A stretch of DNA of 64,000 nucleotides from NCBI RefSeq assembly GCF_020618415.1, contig NZ_CP085344.1:1139001-1203000 (forward strand). The letters run 5' to 3'. Of this stretch, positions 18,552 through 27,454 are shown one piece after another. Position numbers and translations under genes: made by a program. The notes under the pieces were generated by a model. The model ran no database searches, was not told the origin of the DNA, and was given only the letters and a program-made list of their open reading frames with translations. This stretch comes from Cupriavidus sp. MP-37 (GTDB lineage Bacteria; Pseudomonadota; Gammaproteobacteria; Burkholderiales; Burkholderiaceae). How positions within the stretch are numbered: position 1 is the first letter of the stretch; each line of letters begins with the position of its first letter.

Positions 18552-19316
18552 TCAGATATCCATCCGATTAAACACGAACCGTGGCAAATGGCGGATCACC
18601 ATCATGATCACTACCCACTTGCGTGGTGCGTAAACTACCGGCCTCCCCGTAGCCATACCATTGACAATACATTTTGCGACATCCTCTACCCGGGCCATCT
18701 TGACCGTTTGTGTGGTGAGATGTGCAGTCATCGGTGTCGCGGTAGGCCCTGGCTTGATCAGCACGACTTTCACGCCAGAGTGCTTCGCCAATGCCATGCG
18801 ATGCTGCAGGCCCTGTGCGTAGCGGGTCACCAAGCTTTTTGCGGCGCCGTAGATGTAGTTGGACTTGCGGCCACGATCACCGGCGACGGAGCCGATTATG
18901 CCTAGCGTGCCGCGGTTGACGCCAGCCATCTTGCCGGCGAAGGCTTCGGCGAACAACACCGGAGAGATGCCATTGATGTGCATGGCTTCGCTTGCCATTT
19001 CAAGGTCCTGTTCGCACTCGGCTTGGTCGGGCAATGTGCCGTGCGCGATCAGTACGATGTCGAGGGGCCCAACTGCGGCCAGCGAGTCTGCGAGCCGGCG
19101 TATTGCGGCGGCATTGGCGAAGTCCGTCTCAACTATTCGAACCGACGCGCTTGGGCCGCGCACTCGCAGATCAGTGGCGATAGTTTCTGCCTTGCTGCGG
19201 TTGCGGACCACCAGCGTGAGATCTGCGCCCGGTTCGATGACCCAGTTGCGTGCGCAGTGTTCGGCGATAGCCGAGGTCGCACCAACGATTACGATTCGTT
19301 TGTTCTGGTTCTGCAA
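18552..19316 (-). CDS. dprE2: DprE2-like SDR reductase (polyprenyl-phospho-2-keto-pentose reductase)
   Basis: 254 aa classical SDR. It has the cofactor motif GATSAIAEHCAR, the catalytic YGAAK (Tyr-x3-Lys), and IKPGPTATPM after the active site. The GATSAIA form of the glycine motif and the immediate neighbour DprE1 identify it as the DprE2 partner. In mycobacteria DprE2 reduces decaprenyl-phospho-2-keto-erythro-pentofuranose to decaprenyl-phospho-arabinofuranose with NADH. It starts 2 nt after the dprE1 stop, so expression is coupled. Assignment rests on the gene pair and motifs. Confidence 0.85.
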   Translation of the reverse strand: MQNQNKRIVIVGATSAIAEHCARNWVIEPGADLTLVVRNRSKAETIATDLRVRGPSASVRIVETDFANAAAIRRLADSLAAVGPLDIVLIAHGTLPDQAECEQDLEMASEAMHINGISPVLFAEAFAGKMAGVNRGTLGIIGSVAGDRGRKSNYIYGAAKSLVTRYAQGLQHRMALAKHSGVKVVLIKPGPTATPMTAHLTTQTVKMARVEDVAKCIVNGMATGRPVVYAPRKWVVIMMVIRHLPRFVFNRMDI

Positions 19317-19318
19317 GG

Positions 19319-20617
19319 TCAGTGTCCCAAGAGTCGACGTGATAGCGCGGAGCTGATGCCCGGGTCACGATAGGGAAGGAATTCCGTGAGGCGTGAGTAG
19401 CCGGATTCGAAAAGGTCGCGTGGCATGCGGGCGTCCTTGGCTGGGTAAAGGCGCCCCTTAGCTCCGCGGACGATGGCGTCTAGACGCTTGAACAGCGCGG
19501 TGGTCTTTTCTCCCCGGTTGGGGAAGTCGAGCGCAAGCGTCACGCCCGGCTCTGGAAAGCTCAGCATGCCGGGTGCAATACGTTCGCCGAACGTCTTGAG
19601 TACGGCGAGGAACGAACCCTCACCAGAGCGGGCGATTTCCTGCAACATCGCCTGCACGGCGTCGCGCCCCCCAGAGCGCGGCACCACGCTCTGGTACTGA
19701 AAGAATCCGCGCGGTCCATACATCCTATTCCACTCGTGAAGATTGTCGAGCGGATAGAAGAAGGGCTCGTAGTGGGCGACGCCGCGGCCTGCTTTCCACT
19801 TGTTAAAATGGAAATAAGCCATGTTGAAGGGACGTAGTGTCAAGCCGTTGACTAGAGATACCGGTGGCACGAACGGCATGGTTCTGACCCGGTACTCCGG
19901 CGGCGGCCCGTTCTCTGCTTCGCTCGGATTGCCGCGCATGAACAAGCCGCGCTGGTTGCCACCGCTCAGACAGTCGATCCAGGACACGGTGTGTTCCCAT
20001 TCGGCTTCGGATTCGTCCGCGATCTCGAAGAATTCGTCGAGGCTGGCGTACGGCACTGTCTCTGTATCGAGCCATGGGCCGCTGACTCGACGCAATTGCA
20101 GTTCGGCAGTAACAACGACGCCGGTGAGTCCGAGGCCGCCGATGGTGGCGGCGAACCAGGGCGCGTTCTCGTTGCGGCTGCATTCGTACTGGGTTCCATC
20201 GGTACGCACGAGAGTCAGCCGGCGGACGTTGTCCCCGAACGTGCCGAACACGTGGTGGTTCTTGCCATGCACATCGTTTGCGATGGCGCCGCCGACGGTT
20301 ACCAGCTGCGTGCCCGGTGTCACCGGTAGCATCCACCCGCGCGGTACGGCAAGCTGCTGAATATCGCGCAGAAGCACGCCGGCTTCGCAGACAATTCTGC
20401 CTTGCGTCTCGTCGAAGGCAATGAAGTGATCCAGTGCCGTGGTTTTCCACAGCACGTTTCCAGGGTTTAGGCACACGTCGCCATAACTGCGACCCATGCC
20501 ATGCGCAAGGCCTGGGCGCGGTCCGGTGAGGTGGCTGGCGATGCTCGAGCGCTGGGTCAGCATCTGGACGTCGTGCTCCCAGCTGCCAAGGCGACCCCAC
20601 GAAGTGATAGTGGTCAT
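19319..20617 (-). CDS. dprE1: DprE1-like FAD-dependent polyprenyl-phospho-ribose 2-oxidase
   Basis: 432 aa from ATG 20617, which overlaps the upstream stop (TAATG). FAD-binding PCMH region: GMGRSYGDVCLN near residue 40 and GGAIANDVHGKNHH with the FAD-contacting His at about 117, as in VAO-family DprE1. The C-terminal substrate domain has LYPAKDAR with the catalytic Lys at about 394. At the position of the mycobacterial benzothiazinone-reactive Cys387 (context GWNxCVDFP) this protein has GVTLALDFP, with Ala at about 362. Predicted to oxidise polyprenyl-phospho-ribofuranose at C2 before DprE2 reduces it, giving epimerisation to arabinose. Strong homology by motif, substrate inferred. Confidence 0.9.
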   Translation of the reverse strand: MTTITSWGRLGSWEHDVQMLTQRSSIASHLTGPRPGLAHGMGRSYGDVCLNPGNVLWKTTALDHFIAFDETQGRIVCEAGVLLRDIQQLAVPRGWMLPVTPGTQLVTVGGAIANDVHGKNHHVFGTFGDNVRRLTLVRTDGTQYECSRNENAPWFAATIGGLGLTGVVVTAELQLRRVSGPWLDTETVPYASLDEFFEIADESEAEWEHTVSWIDCLSGGNQRGLFMRGNPSEAENGPPPEYRVRTMPFVPPVSLVNGLTLRPFNMAYFHFNKWKAGRGVAHYEPFFYPLDNLHEWNRMYGPRGFFQYQSVVPRSGGRDAVQAMLQEIARSGEGSFLAVLKTFGERIAPGMLSFPEPGVTLALDFPNRGEKTTALFKRLDAIVRGAKGRLYPAKDARMPRDLFESGYSRLTEFLPYRDPGISSALSRRLLGH

Positions 20618-22044
20618 TACCAACTCACCGTTCCCGCAATCAGTGCCGCTGCAAAGGCAAGCCCCGCAACCTGGCTGGCGCGGTCCTTGACGGCGAAGAT
20701 TAGCGGATCGTCATGCATTTCTCCGCGATGGGCCTTCATCCACATCCAACTGATCCAGAACAGCATAACAAGCACTGCGCCCCAGACGAATTCTGGCGTC
20801 TGGTAAAGCACTAAGACCGAATTGCTGTCTAGGTAGAGCGCCAGAACCAGTACCGAAGCGATGCCCGAGCCGATCCCGAGTGACTGGATCAGCGAGGCAT
20901 CGGAAGTGTAGTAGCCACGGCCGTGGACCTTCTGCTTTCCACTCTGCAACTGAACCTCGAGTTCGGCGTAGCGCTTGACGAACGCTAGCGAAAGGAACAA
21001 AAAAATGGAGAATGCCAGTAGCCAGAACGTCATCGGAAGCGTTGCCGCAGCGGCACCAGCAATGATACGCAGCGTGTAGAGCAAGGCTAGCACCATGCAA
21101 TCAATCAGGATGATTCGCTTGAGCGCCAGAGAGTAGACACAGGTGACGATGAAGTAGATAAGCAGCCAGGGCAGGAAATTGCCACCGACGAATAGTGCCA
21201 GCGCAATGCTGATCAGAAGCAGCGCTGGCGCTACTATCACGCCTACCCACGCAGGAACCTGGCCTGAAGCAAAAGGTCGGAATTTCTTGCGCGGATGCTG
21301 GCGATCGCTTTCCAGGTCGAGCAGATCGTTTGCGATGTAGACGGATGACGCGCAAACGCTGAAAGAAAAGAACGCGAGGATCATTGCCATCCAAGTGGTG
21401 CCGTTGTTCAGTTCATGTCCCGCGAACATTGGCACGAACAGCAGGAGGTTCTTGAGCCATTGGTGCACACGCAGCATGCGGCGCCACGCCGTGAAGCCGA
21501 GGCCTTGCGCAGGAAATACGCGCTCAACCTTGCAACAGCCGCTTGCAGCCTTGGCGAGACTGGCCGAACCATTTACCACGATGGCGTTGCGTGCGCAGCG
21601 CCAGACCGTGACGTCGGCGCTCGAATTACCGACGTAATCAAAGCCTGCTTGCCCAAAACGCTGGTGGAGAGCGGCGGCCTTATTGGGGCCAGCTAAGTTC
21701 GTGACGCCGTCACTCGCCATAACCTCATCAAACATGTTCAAATGCTCGGCAATGGCAAGCGCCAGCGACTTGTCTGATGCTGTGCACAGAATTAACTTGC
21801 GACCCTCAGCTTTTTGAATTTTAAGCCAGTCGAGTAACTCCGTGTTATAGGGCAGGGACGCGGGATCAATATCTACAAGTCCAGCCAGGCGCTCTTTCAG
21901 TACAGCTTTTCCTCGCGAAAGCCAAAGCGGCATGCGCAAAATGTCTGCCGGACTGTCACGCAATACGCGTAGCGCCGATTCGTGCAGCATGTCCGTACGA
22001 ATCAGCGTTCCGTCCAAGTCGACTACAAGTGGCGTGGCGACCAC
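20617..22044 (-). CDS. HAD phosphatase-UbiA prenyltransferase fusion (polyprenyl-phospho-5-phosphoribose synthase-like)
   Basis: 475 aa. Residues 1 to about 175 form a HAD phosphatase: D9-L-D11-G-T, LCTASDKS, Lys near 122 and GNSSADVTVW. Residues about 185-475 form a UbiA-type membrane transferase with N239-D240-x2-D243-x3-D247 (NDLLDLESDRQHPRKKFRP) and LAFVKRYAELE, very close to the motifs of mycobacterial Rv3806c. It would transfer phosphoribose from PRPP to a polyprenyl phosphate and then remove the 5-phosphate, activities that are on separate proteins in mycobacteria. GTG 22044 with GGGAGGGG upstream. It heads the arabinose-lipid genes. Confidence 0.88.
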   Translation of the reverse strand: MVATPLVVDLDGTLIRTDMLHESALRVLRDSPADILRMPLWLSRGKAVLKERLAGLVDIDPASLPYNTELLDWLKIQKAEGRKLILCTASDKSLALAIAEHLNMFDEVMASDGVTNLAGPNKAAALHQRFGQAGFDYVGNSSADVTVWRCARNAIVVNGSASLAKAASGCCKVERVFPAQGLGFTAWRRMLRVHQWLKNLLLFVPMFAGHELNNGTTWMAMILAFFSFSVCASSVYIANDLLDLESDRQHPRKKFRPFASGQVPAWVGVIVAPALLLISIALALFVGGNFLPWLLIYFIVTCVYSLALKRIILIDCMVLALLYTLRIIAGAAAATLPMTFWLLAFSIFLFLSLAFVKRYAELEVQLQSGKQKVHGRGYYTSDASLIQSLGIGSGIASVLVLALYLDSNSVLVLYQTPEFVWGAVLVMLFWISWMWMKAHRGEMHDDPLIFAVKDRASQVAGLAFAAALIAGTVSW

Positions 22045-22327
22045 GAACCCCTCCCTAGAATTTGCCTTGTATTTGCTTCGGTGTATGACTTACGGCTGGG
22101 CGCATCCAGAATTGTGCGCTGTAGTCCGTGTACGCTTTTCTTCTTGCGGCGTAGCTTGCCAGAAAGCACAGCGTTGTTTTTGGATGTGCCTGCCAGTAGC
22201 AACTTCCTAAACGCTGCGGCATTTTAACGGATCGCCCTATGTATTGGCGATCGATAAGTTAAGTGCAATCCACATAGCCAACTTCAGTTGTGTGTAAGTC
22301 ACGGCATCGGGCCGTTCAGGGGCGGCG

Positions 22328-23602
22328 TCATCCATGCAGAGACGGGGCACTGGTCTCCTGCCGCGGGAGCGCCGTCGGTTGCTGTCGCATCCAGATAAAG
22401 GCACCGAAAATCACGGCTACCAGATTTGCCACCGCGTATCCCAAGATAGCGCCGTGTGCGCCAAAGGCGGGGATGGTCACTGCATCAATGGCTATCGTGA
22501 CGGCGCACACTAACGCCCATTTAATGGCAACCAGATGCGGCCGGCGCATGTAGATCGGTAATAGGGTCAACGCAATATCAGCAAAAATGAGTGACGAAGC
22601 CAGAGCAGCCAACTGCAGGAGGGGGGCCGCTGCAACAAATGCCGAACCGTAGAGCAACTCAACAATCCAATGCGCGCAGGCGGCGATGGACAGTCCGCCC
22701 ACCAGTCCAACCGTAAGCATCGCGCCTGCGATTTTCATGATGTTCTGGCGCGCCTTTGCGAAAGTGGGGATTGCATAAACGTACATCGGGGCAACGCCAG
22801 CTGCCAAGATTGTGGCAAGGACAACAAAGTTATCCAGGATCTGCATGGAGGCGGCATAGGCGCCAAACTCTGTCAACGGTACCAGCGGCTTGAGCAGTAG
22901 TTGGTCTACCCGTCGAGATCCCGTCATCATCATGAAGCTTACCCAGAACAGCGCTCCATTTCGTAGTAGTTCGCGTGCGAGGGCCGGATCAAGCGTTACG
23001 TTAGTGCCTGGTGCTCGGGGAAGGTAGTACCAAGTCAGCAGAAGCGCGACCATGACGGCCTCAACGGAGAAGGCGGCTGCATAAGCAGAAGCGTCTTGAC
23101 TGCCGACTTGGAACAGCAGCCCCACGCAAGCTGCCTTGATTGCCAAGGACGCTAGGTTGAAAATGGCGTTGGGACGGGTCGAGGTGCGTGATTGCATCCA
23201 GGCAGTCACTACCCCAAACGGTTCGCGAAGCATAACTGCGACACCCAGGATCAATGTCGGCGCCCAGATATCAAGGCCCTGGCCCGTGAAGAGCAGGTAT
23301 GCGCATATCAGTAGGTAAGCAAATACACCAGCTGCAAGGCGTAAGCCAAAAACATGGATCAACAAGCGATGCTGTGAAACTTGATCAGTATTTGCGACCA
23401 AGCGCGGAACGGCCACTTCGCTCCCGCAGATCAGCGCCACAGAAGCTGCGATATACACCACCGCCTGAGCATACTGAAAATGCGCAAAACCGTCGGGCCC
23501 CAGCCCGCGAGCAAGCATGGCAACGATCCCGATGCCGCCAGCAACCTGGAGGCATCGTTCAGCAAGCATCCATGCAAGATTCCCAGCAACTTGCCGTCGC
23601 AT
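22328..23602 (-). CDS. wzx: Wzx-like oligosaccharide flippase
   Basis: 424 aa with about twelve hydrophobic segments, of the MATE-like polysaccharide export (PST) superfamily. The N-terminus is typical (NLAWMLAERCLQVAGGIG, LGPDGFAHFQYAQAVV). ATG 23602 overlaps the preceding stop (TAATG), so it is translated with the GT4 gene. It would flip an undecaprenyl-PP-linked repeat unit to the periplasm. A Wzx in the same region as a Wzm/Wzt transporter is notable and suggests two separate glycans or a relic of one. The symbol is a family assignment. Confidence 0.85.
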   Translation of the reverse strand: MRRQVAGNLAWMLAERCLQVAGGIGIVAMLARGLGPDGFAHFQYAQAVVYIAASVALICGSEVAVPRLVANTDQVSQHRLLIHVFGLRLAAGVFAYLLICAYLLFTGQGLDIWAPTLILGVAVMLREPFGVVTAWMQSRTSTRPNAIFNLASLAIKAACVGLLFQVGSQDASAYAAAFSVEAVMVALLLTWYYLPRAPGTNVTLDPALARELLRNGALFWVSFMMMTGSRRVDQLLLKPLVPLTEFGAYAASMQILDNFVVLATILAAGVAPMYVYAIPTFAKARQNIMKIAGAMLTVGLVGGLSIAACAHWIVELLYGSAFVAAAPLLQLAALASSLIFADIALTLLPIYMRRPHLVAIKWALVCAVTIAIDAVTIPAFGAHGAILGYAVANLVAVIFGAFIWMRQQPTALPRQETSAPSLHG

Positions 23603-24732
23603 TACGTCGGCCCCTCGCAAGCGACGTCACCATGAGCGTTTGCTAGTGCCGCGTAGCGCGCGAGCCAACTGCGCGCGACCGCCTCCAGGCTGCAGTGCGC
23701 CAGCACACGCTGGTAGCGGCGTGCCTGTTCAGCAGGCGTTCCCAAGCCCACTGCCAAGGCGTCGGACATAGCGCGGGCGAGAGCAGGTGTGTCACCGCAC
23801 GAAACTATTGTCCCGGCATCGCCAACCAATTCAGCCACGCCGGCAGCGTCCGTGGCTACCACGGGACAGCCGCAGGCGAGTGCTTCCCCCACAACGAGCG
23901 GCATGCCTTCCACGTCTGATGAGAGCACGAACAAATCAGCGGCGTTGAGGAGAGCAGGGATGTCTCTGCGATTGCCGGCAAGAGTGATGGAGCCGACGGT
24001 ATCATGCCGGCGCATAGCCATTTCCAGCTCGCTGCGCATTGTGCCTTCACCAGCTATCAGCAGCCTGGTGTCGGCATGGCCGGGTGCTTGAATCATGCGG
24101 GAAAATGCGTGGATTAGCCTGAGTTGAGCCTTCTCTGGCACCAGCCGGCCAACATTGACTACCAGTTTAGTGCCGGCATCTAGCCCCAGAGCCTTTCGCG
24201 TGGTCTGACGCAACTCCGGGTCAATGAGGAAACGGTCAGTATCGATGCCGTTGGGAACGACCACGATTCGCTCCGGCACCACAGCGCCCGCGTCGATCAT
24301 CGCCTGCCTGGCACTTTCGCTAACATGCGAGTTCAGCGCCGCCCACCGATCAGTCAGGCGGTAGGCCAGCATGCGTAGCCGGCCCCCTTCGCGCGCGCTG
24401 TGCGCCGTGCAGATAACCGGGGGCGCATCCGTTACTGCCGCGAGGACGCGTGCCAGCAGGTTGGCGTGCACCATGTGGGCATGAATGATCTGCGGCTGCC
24501 ATTGCCGGACAAACCGGTTCAGTTCCAATAGTGCGCGCATCATCGATGTGACGGTCTTGCGCATGTTGAGGTGCACGATCGTGGCGCGCGCCGGCAGCGC
24601 TACTTCGCAGCCTGGCGTGAGGCTTACGATTGCTACGTCATGCCCTTCCTGTATAAACGCCTGCGCCAACCCGGCTACCTGTTGTTCGGCGCCGCCAGTC
24701 TTCAGTCCGGTACAGAGAAGTAGAATGCGCAT
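23602..24732 (-). CDS. GT4 family glycosyltransferase
   Basis: 376 aa GT-B enzyme. LKTGGAEQQVAGLAQ is the acceptor-side N-terminus, IIHAHMVHANLLARV follows, and the donor site is NVGRLVPEKAQLRLIHAF together with SSDVEGMPLVVGEALACGCPVVATDAAGV, with the conserved E-x7-E pair. It overlaps wzx and follows the initiating transferase by 20 nt, so it likely adds an early sugar to the unit begun by that transferase. Retaining mechanism is known for the family; donor unknown. Confidence 0.88.
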   Translation of the reverse strand: MRILLLCTGLKTGGAEQQVAGLAQAFIQEGHDVAIVSLTPGCEVALPARATIVHLNMRKTVTSMMRALLELNRFVRQWQPQIIHAHMVHANLLARVLAAVTDAPPVICTAHSAREGGRLRMLAYRLTDRWAALNSHVSESARQAMIDAGAVVPERIVVVPNGIDTDRFLIDPELRQTTRKALGLDAGTKLVVNVGRLVPEKAQLRLIHAFSRMIQAPGHADTRLLIAGEGTMRSELEMAMRRHDTVGSITLAGNRRDIPALLNAADLFVLSSDVEGMPLVVGEALACGCPVVATDAAGVAELVGDAGTIVSCGDTPALARAMSDALAVGLGTPAEQARRYQRVLAHCSLEAVARSWLARYAALANAHGDVACEGPT

Positions 24733-24751
24733 ATGCGGGGTAGCTGGACTG

Positions 24752-26071
24752 TCACCGTGCTCCGTAACCGGTCGCGAGTGTCCTCAGCGTCTTTACCCCG
24801 ATCAGCAGATCCAGCGCCAGCGAGCAGTGCTTGACGTAATACAGGTCATAGCTGAGCTTGGTCACGGTCTCTTCATGGCTGCCGGCGTAACCCTGCTGCA
24901 CCTGGGCCCAGCCGGAGAGGCCGGGCCGCACCAGGTGGCGGTACGGGTAATAGGGAATGGTTTCCGAAAACCGGTCGACCATGGGCGCCTGCTCCGGCCG
25001 CGGGCCGATCAGGCTCATATGCCCGAGCAGCACGTTCCACAGTTGCGGGATCTCGTCCAGGCGGTACTTGCGGATAATGCGTCCGACCCGGGTCACGCGC
25101 GGATCGCGGCGTGCTGCGAACAAGGCTGGCGCGCTGGCGTCGACGCCCATGCTGCGGAACTTGAGCATGACGAAGGGCTTGCCGAACAGGCCCACGCGCT
25201 CCTGCCGGAAGATCGCACCGCCGGGGGTTTCCAGCCGGATAGCCAGCGCGACGGCGAGTCCCAGCGGCACGGCCAGCGGTGCCAGGCAGGCGACGGCGAC
25301 GATATCGATGGCGCGCTTCAGGTAGCCGTAGAGGTAGTGCGCGGCGTAGTCGTCCAGGAAGTTCTCGTCGATGTGGGCCAGTCCGACGCGGCCGGTCAGC
25401 ATTTCGCCGACACGCTCGACCGAGTACATGCGGACATGGCTCATCTTGTAATGCGCGAGCAGGCGCGTGCGTTCGGGGTCGCCGGTGGCGCTGCGCTCTA
25501 CCATCAGGCCATCGAAGTGCCTGGCGTCTTCGAGCGATCCCACTGGTTCGAAGCGGATGCGGGCCGGCGCCGCGGCGCCGGGCATGGCCAGAATGGCTTC
25601 CAGCTGCGCCAGGGTACCCGGATCGGTATAGCCGAACAGCGGCACGTAGTTCTGCACGAAGCGTCGATAGCCGGTCCAGAGCCACGCCAGCGTGATCAGG
25701 TACGACAGCAGCAGGGCGCCGCGAGAATATTCGATATGGAAGGCGGCAAACACAAAGAGCAGGCCGCAGAACGGCAGCGTCGCGGCAAGTCCTGCCAGGC
25801 TGTTGCCCTCCATGGCCGGCAGGTGCAGCGAGCGATGCAGCAGCATGAATGCGACCAGGTATGGCATGACCGACCATAGCAACGTGCGTGTGAACACGTA
25901 GGTCACGATGCCGGCGCGGTGCGCCATTTCGGCGCCGACCGCGCTGAGTGCGAACAGCGCCAGGCCGAGCACCGCCCAGGCCACCATCCGGCTGACGCGG
26001 CGCACGGTCTCGGAGCCGCCGGTGCGCATGCGCAAGGCGCGGTGCCGCATGCTGTCGGTCTTGATGGTCAT
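24752..26071 (-). CDS. WcaJ/WbaP-type undecaprenyl-phosphate sugar phosphotransferase
   Basis: 439 aa. The N-terminal half has four to five membrane helices (LFALSAVGAEMAHRAG to about 140) and a CoA-binding-like Rossmann section. The C-terminal catalytic domain has KRAIDIVAVACLAPLAVP (reentrant helix), LKFRSM, LDEIPQLWNVLLGHMSLIGPRPE and the terminal LDLLIGVKTL. These are diagnostic for polyprenyl-phosphate hexose-1-phosphate transferases. ATG 26071 overlaps the stop of the upstream gene (ATGA); an ATG further upstream would lie inside that gene. It starts assembly of an exopolysaccharide or O-unit, in parallel to WecA at 8533. Confidence 0.92.
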   Translation of the reverse strand: MTIKTDSMRHRALRMRTGGSETVRRVSRMVAWAVLGLALFALSAVGAEMAHRAGIVTYVFTRTLLWSVMPYLVAFMLLHRSLHLPAMEGNSLAGLAATLPFCGLLFVFAAFHIEYSRGALLLSYLITLAWLWTGYRRFVQNYVPLFGYTDPGTLAQLEAILAMPGAAAPARIRFEPVGSLEDARHFDGLMVERSATGDPERTRLLAHYKMSHVRMYSVERVGEMLTGRVGLAHIDENFLDDYAAHYLYGYLKRAIDIVAVACLAPLAVPLGLAVALAIRLETPGGAIFRQERVGLFGKPFVMLKFRSMGVDASAPALFAARRDPRVTRVGRIIRKYRLDEIPQLWNVLLGHMSLIGPRPEQAPMVDRFSETIPYYPYRHLVRPGLSGWAQVQQGYAGSHEETVTKLSYDLYYVKHCSLALDLLIGVKTLRTLATGYGAR

Positions 26072-27288
26072 GACGTCGATACCCGCGCGGCACGGGGCGA
26101 TTGGGCGAGAGCGTCGCGGTAGACGGACCAGGTCGCGTCGGTCATGCGCTCCAGTCCATAGCATTGCTCCCACCGCTGGCGCGCGCCGTGGCCAAGCGCC
26201 GCGCGCAGGGCGCTGTCGTCGGCCAGGCGGCGCAGCGCTTCGGCGAACGCCTGCTCGTCATCGTGATCGACCAGCACGCCGTACCGGTTGCCGTCGAGCT
26301 GCTCCCGAATGCCGGGCAGGTCCGAGGCCACGACCGGCAATCCGGCCCGCATCGCCTCGAGCACCGACAGCGGGAAGCCCTCGTGGTCCGACGCCAGCAC
26401 AAAGGCCTGGACCGAAGCCAGCAGCGCCGGCACTTCCGTGACGTTGCCGGCGAACTCCACGCGCCCGGGGGCAAGCTGTTGCGCCAGGTGCTGCATGGCG
26501 TGCCGCTGCGGACCGTCTCCGACCAGGGTCAGCACACAGGATTCCAGCCCTGCGCGCGCGAACGCGCGAATCGCCGCGTCCTGGCGTTTGGGTGCGGCAA
26601 AGCGCGCGACCATCACGATTCTTCGCAAAGGGGCCTGCGGCTCGGCGCGATGGGGCGTGTCGGGGATGCCGTTTGGAATGACCGAAACACGTTCGGCGGG
26701 AAGGGGGAGCGAGCGGGCCAGCTGCTGTTCGGCGTCCGCGACGCAGATCACGCGCGCCGCCAGCGGTGCCAGCAACCATTCCGCCACGCGTGCGGCGATG
26801 CGCTGGCGCGGCGGGGCTTCGGGCTTGAAGGCAAAACCGTGGACGGTATAGACCACGGGTATGCCGAGCACCAGTCCGGCGATGCGGCCCAGGGCGCCCG
26901 CCTTGGCGCTGTGCGCATGGATCAGGTCCGGCGCGGCCTGCTTCAATGCCCTGACTAGTTCACGCAAGGCATGGATCGCGCGCCAGGGCGACAGGGCATT
27001 GTCCAGTCGTGTCAGCCGAATGGTCTGCGCGCCGGTGCGTGCCGCGATCTCGAAGAGCGGTCCTTCGCCGCCTGCCAACAGGACGGTGTCTGCCTTGCCG
27101 GCAGTCGAGCGCAGCAGGTCGGCGACGTGCGATTGTGCTCCGCCGATCTCCGCATTGGTGATCAGGTAGGCAATGCGAGGTCGGGGCGACGGTTGCGCAG
27201 ATGGATTCAAAGGCTCTGTACGTTTCGTGACGGATGGTGTCCGCCGCGGGTCCCGCGGCAGCACAAAATACCCCTGAGCGTGGGGCAT
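26068..27288 (-). CDS. GT4 family glycosyltransferase
   Basis: About 406 aa from ATG 27288; the start is uncertain because the conserved domain begins only at about residue 37 (IAYLITNAEIGGAQSHV) and a TTG near 27216 is possible. GT-B features: DLIHAHSAKAGALGRI, VYTVHGFAFK, IPNGIPD, MVARFAAPKRQDAAI and SDHEGFPLSVLEAMRAGLPVVASDLPGI. It is the first gene of the minus-strand group with the sugar transferase, and divergent from the phosphomannomutase gene across 166 nt. Probably adds a sugar to the WcaJ-primed lipid. Confidence 0.86.
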   Translation of the reverse strand: MPHAQGYFVLPRDPRRTPSVTKRTEPLNPSAQPSPRPRIAYLITNAEIGGAQSHVADLLRSTAGKADTVLLAGGEGPLFEIAARTGAQTIRLTRLDNALSPWRAIHALRELVRALKQAAPDLIHAHSAKAGALGRIAGLVLGIPVVYTVHGFAFKPEAPPRQRIAARVAEWLLAPLAARVICVADAEQQLARSLPLPAERVSVIPNGIPDTPHRAEPQAPLRRIVMVARFAAPKRQDAAIRAFARAGLESCVLTLVGDGPQRHAMQHLAQQLAPGRVEFAGNVTEVPALLASVQAFVLASDHEGFPLSVLEAMRAGLPVVASDLPGIREQLDGNRYGVLVDHDDEQAFAEALRRLADDSALRAALGHGARQRWEQCYGLERMTDATWSVYRDALAQSPRAARVSTS

Positions 27289-27454
27289 GACACCGCCGGA
27301 TGTAGGACAGACTCCGAAAATTGTGTCCATCCGTGATAATGCGGCGATTATACCGCCCGGGCCCGCCGCAATCCGGCAAAATAGCTGCCTTTGGGGCGTC
27401 GCACCGACCAGCTGGCAAGGTGTGGCGCGGACGACAAGCAACTCAGGACCCTAC

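Noticed and set aside
22231..22251. Hairpin ATCGCC-loop-GGCGAT as terminator after wzx
   Set aside because: Only a 6-bp stem and no T-tract in the direction of wzx transcription.
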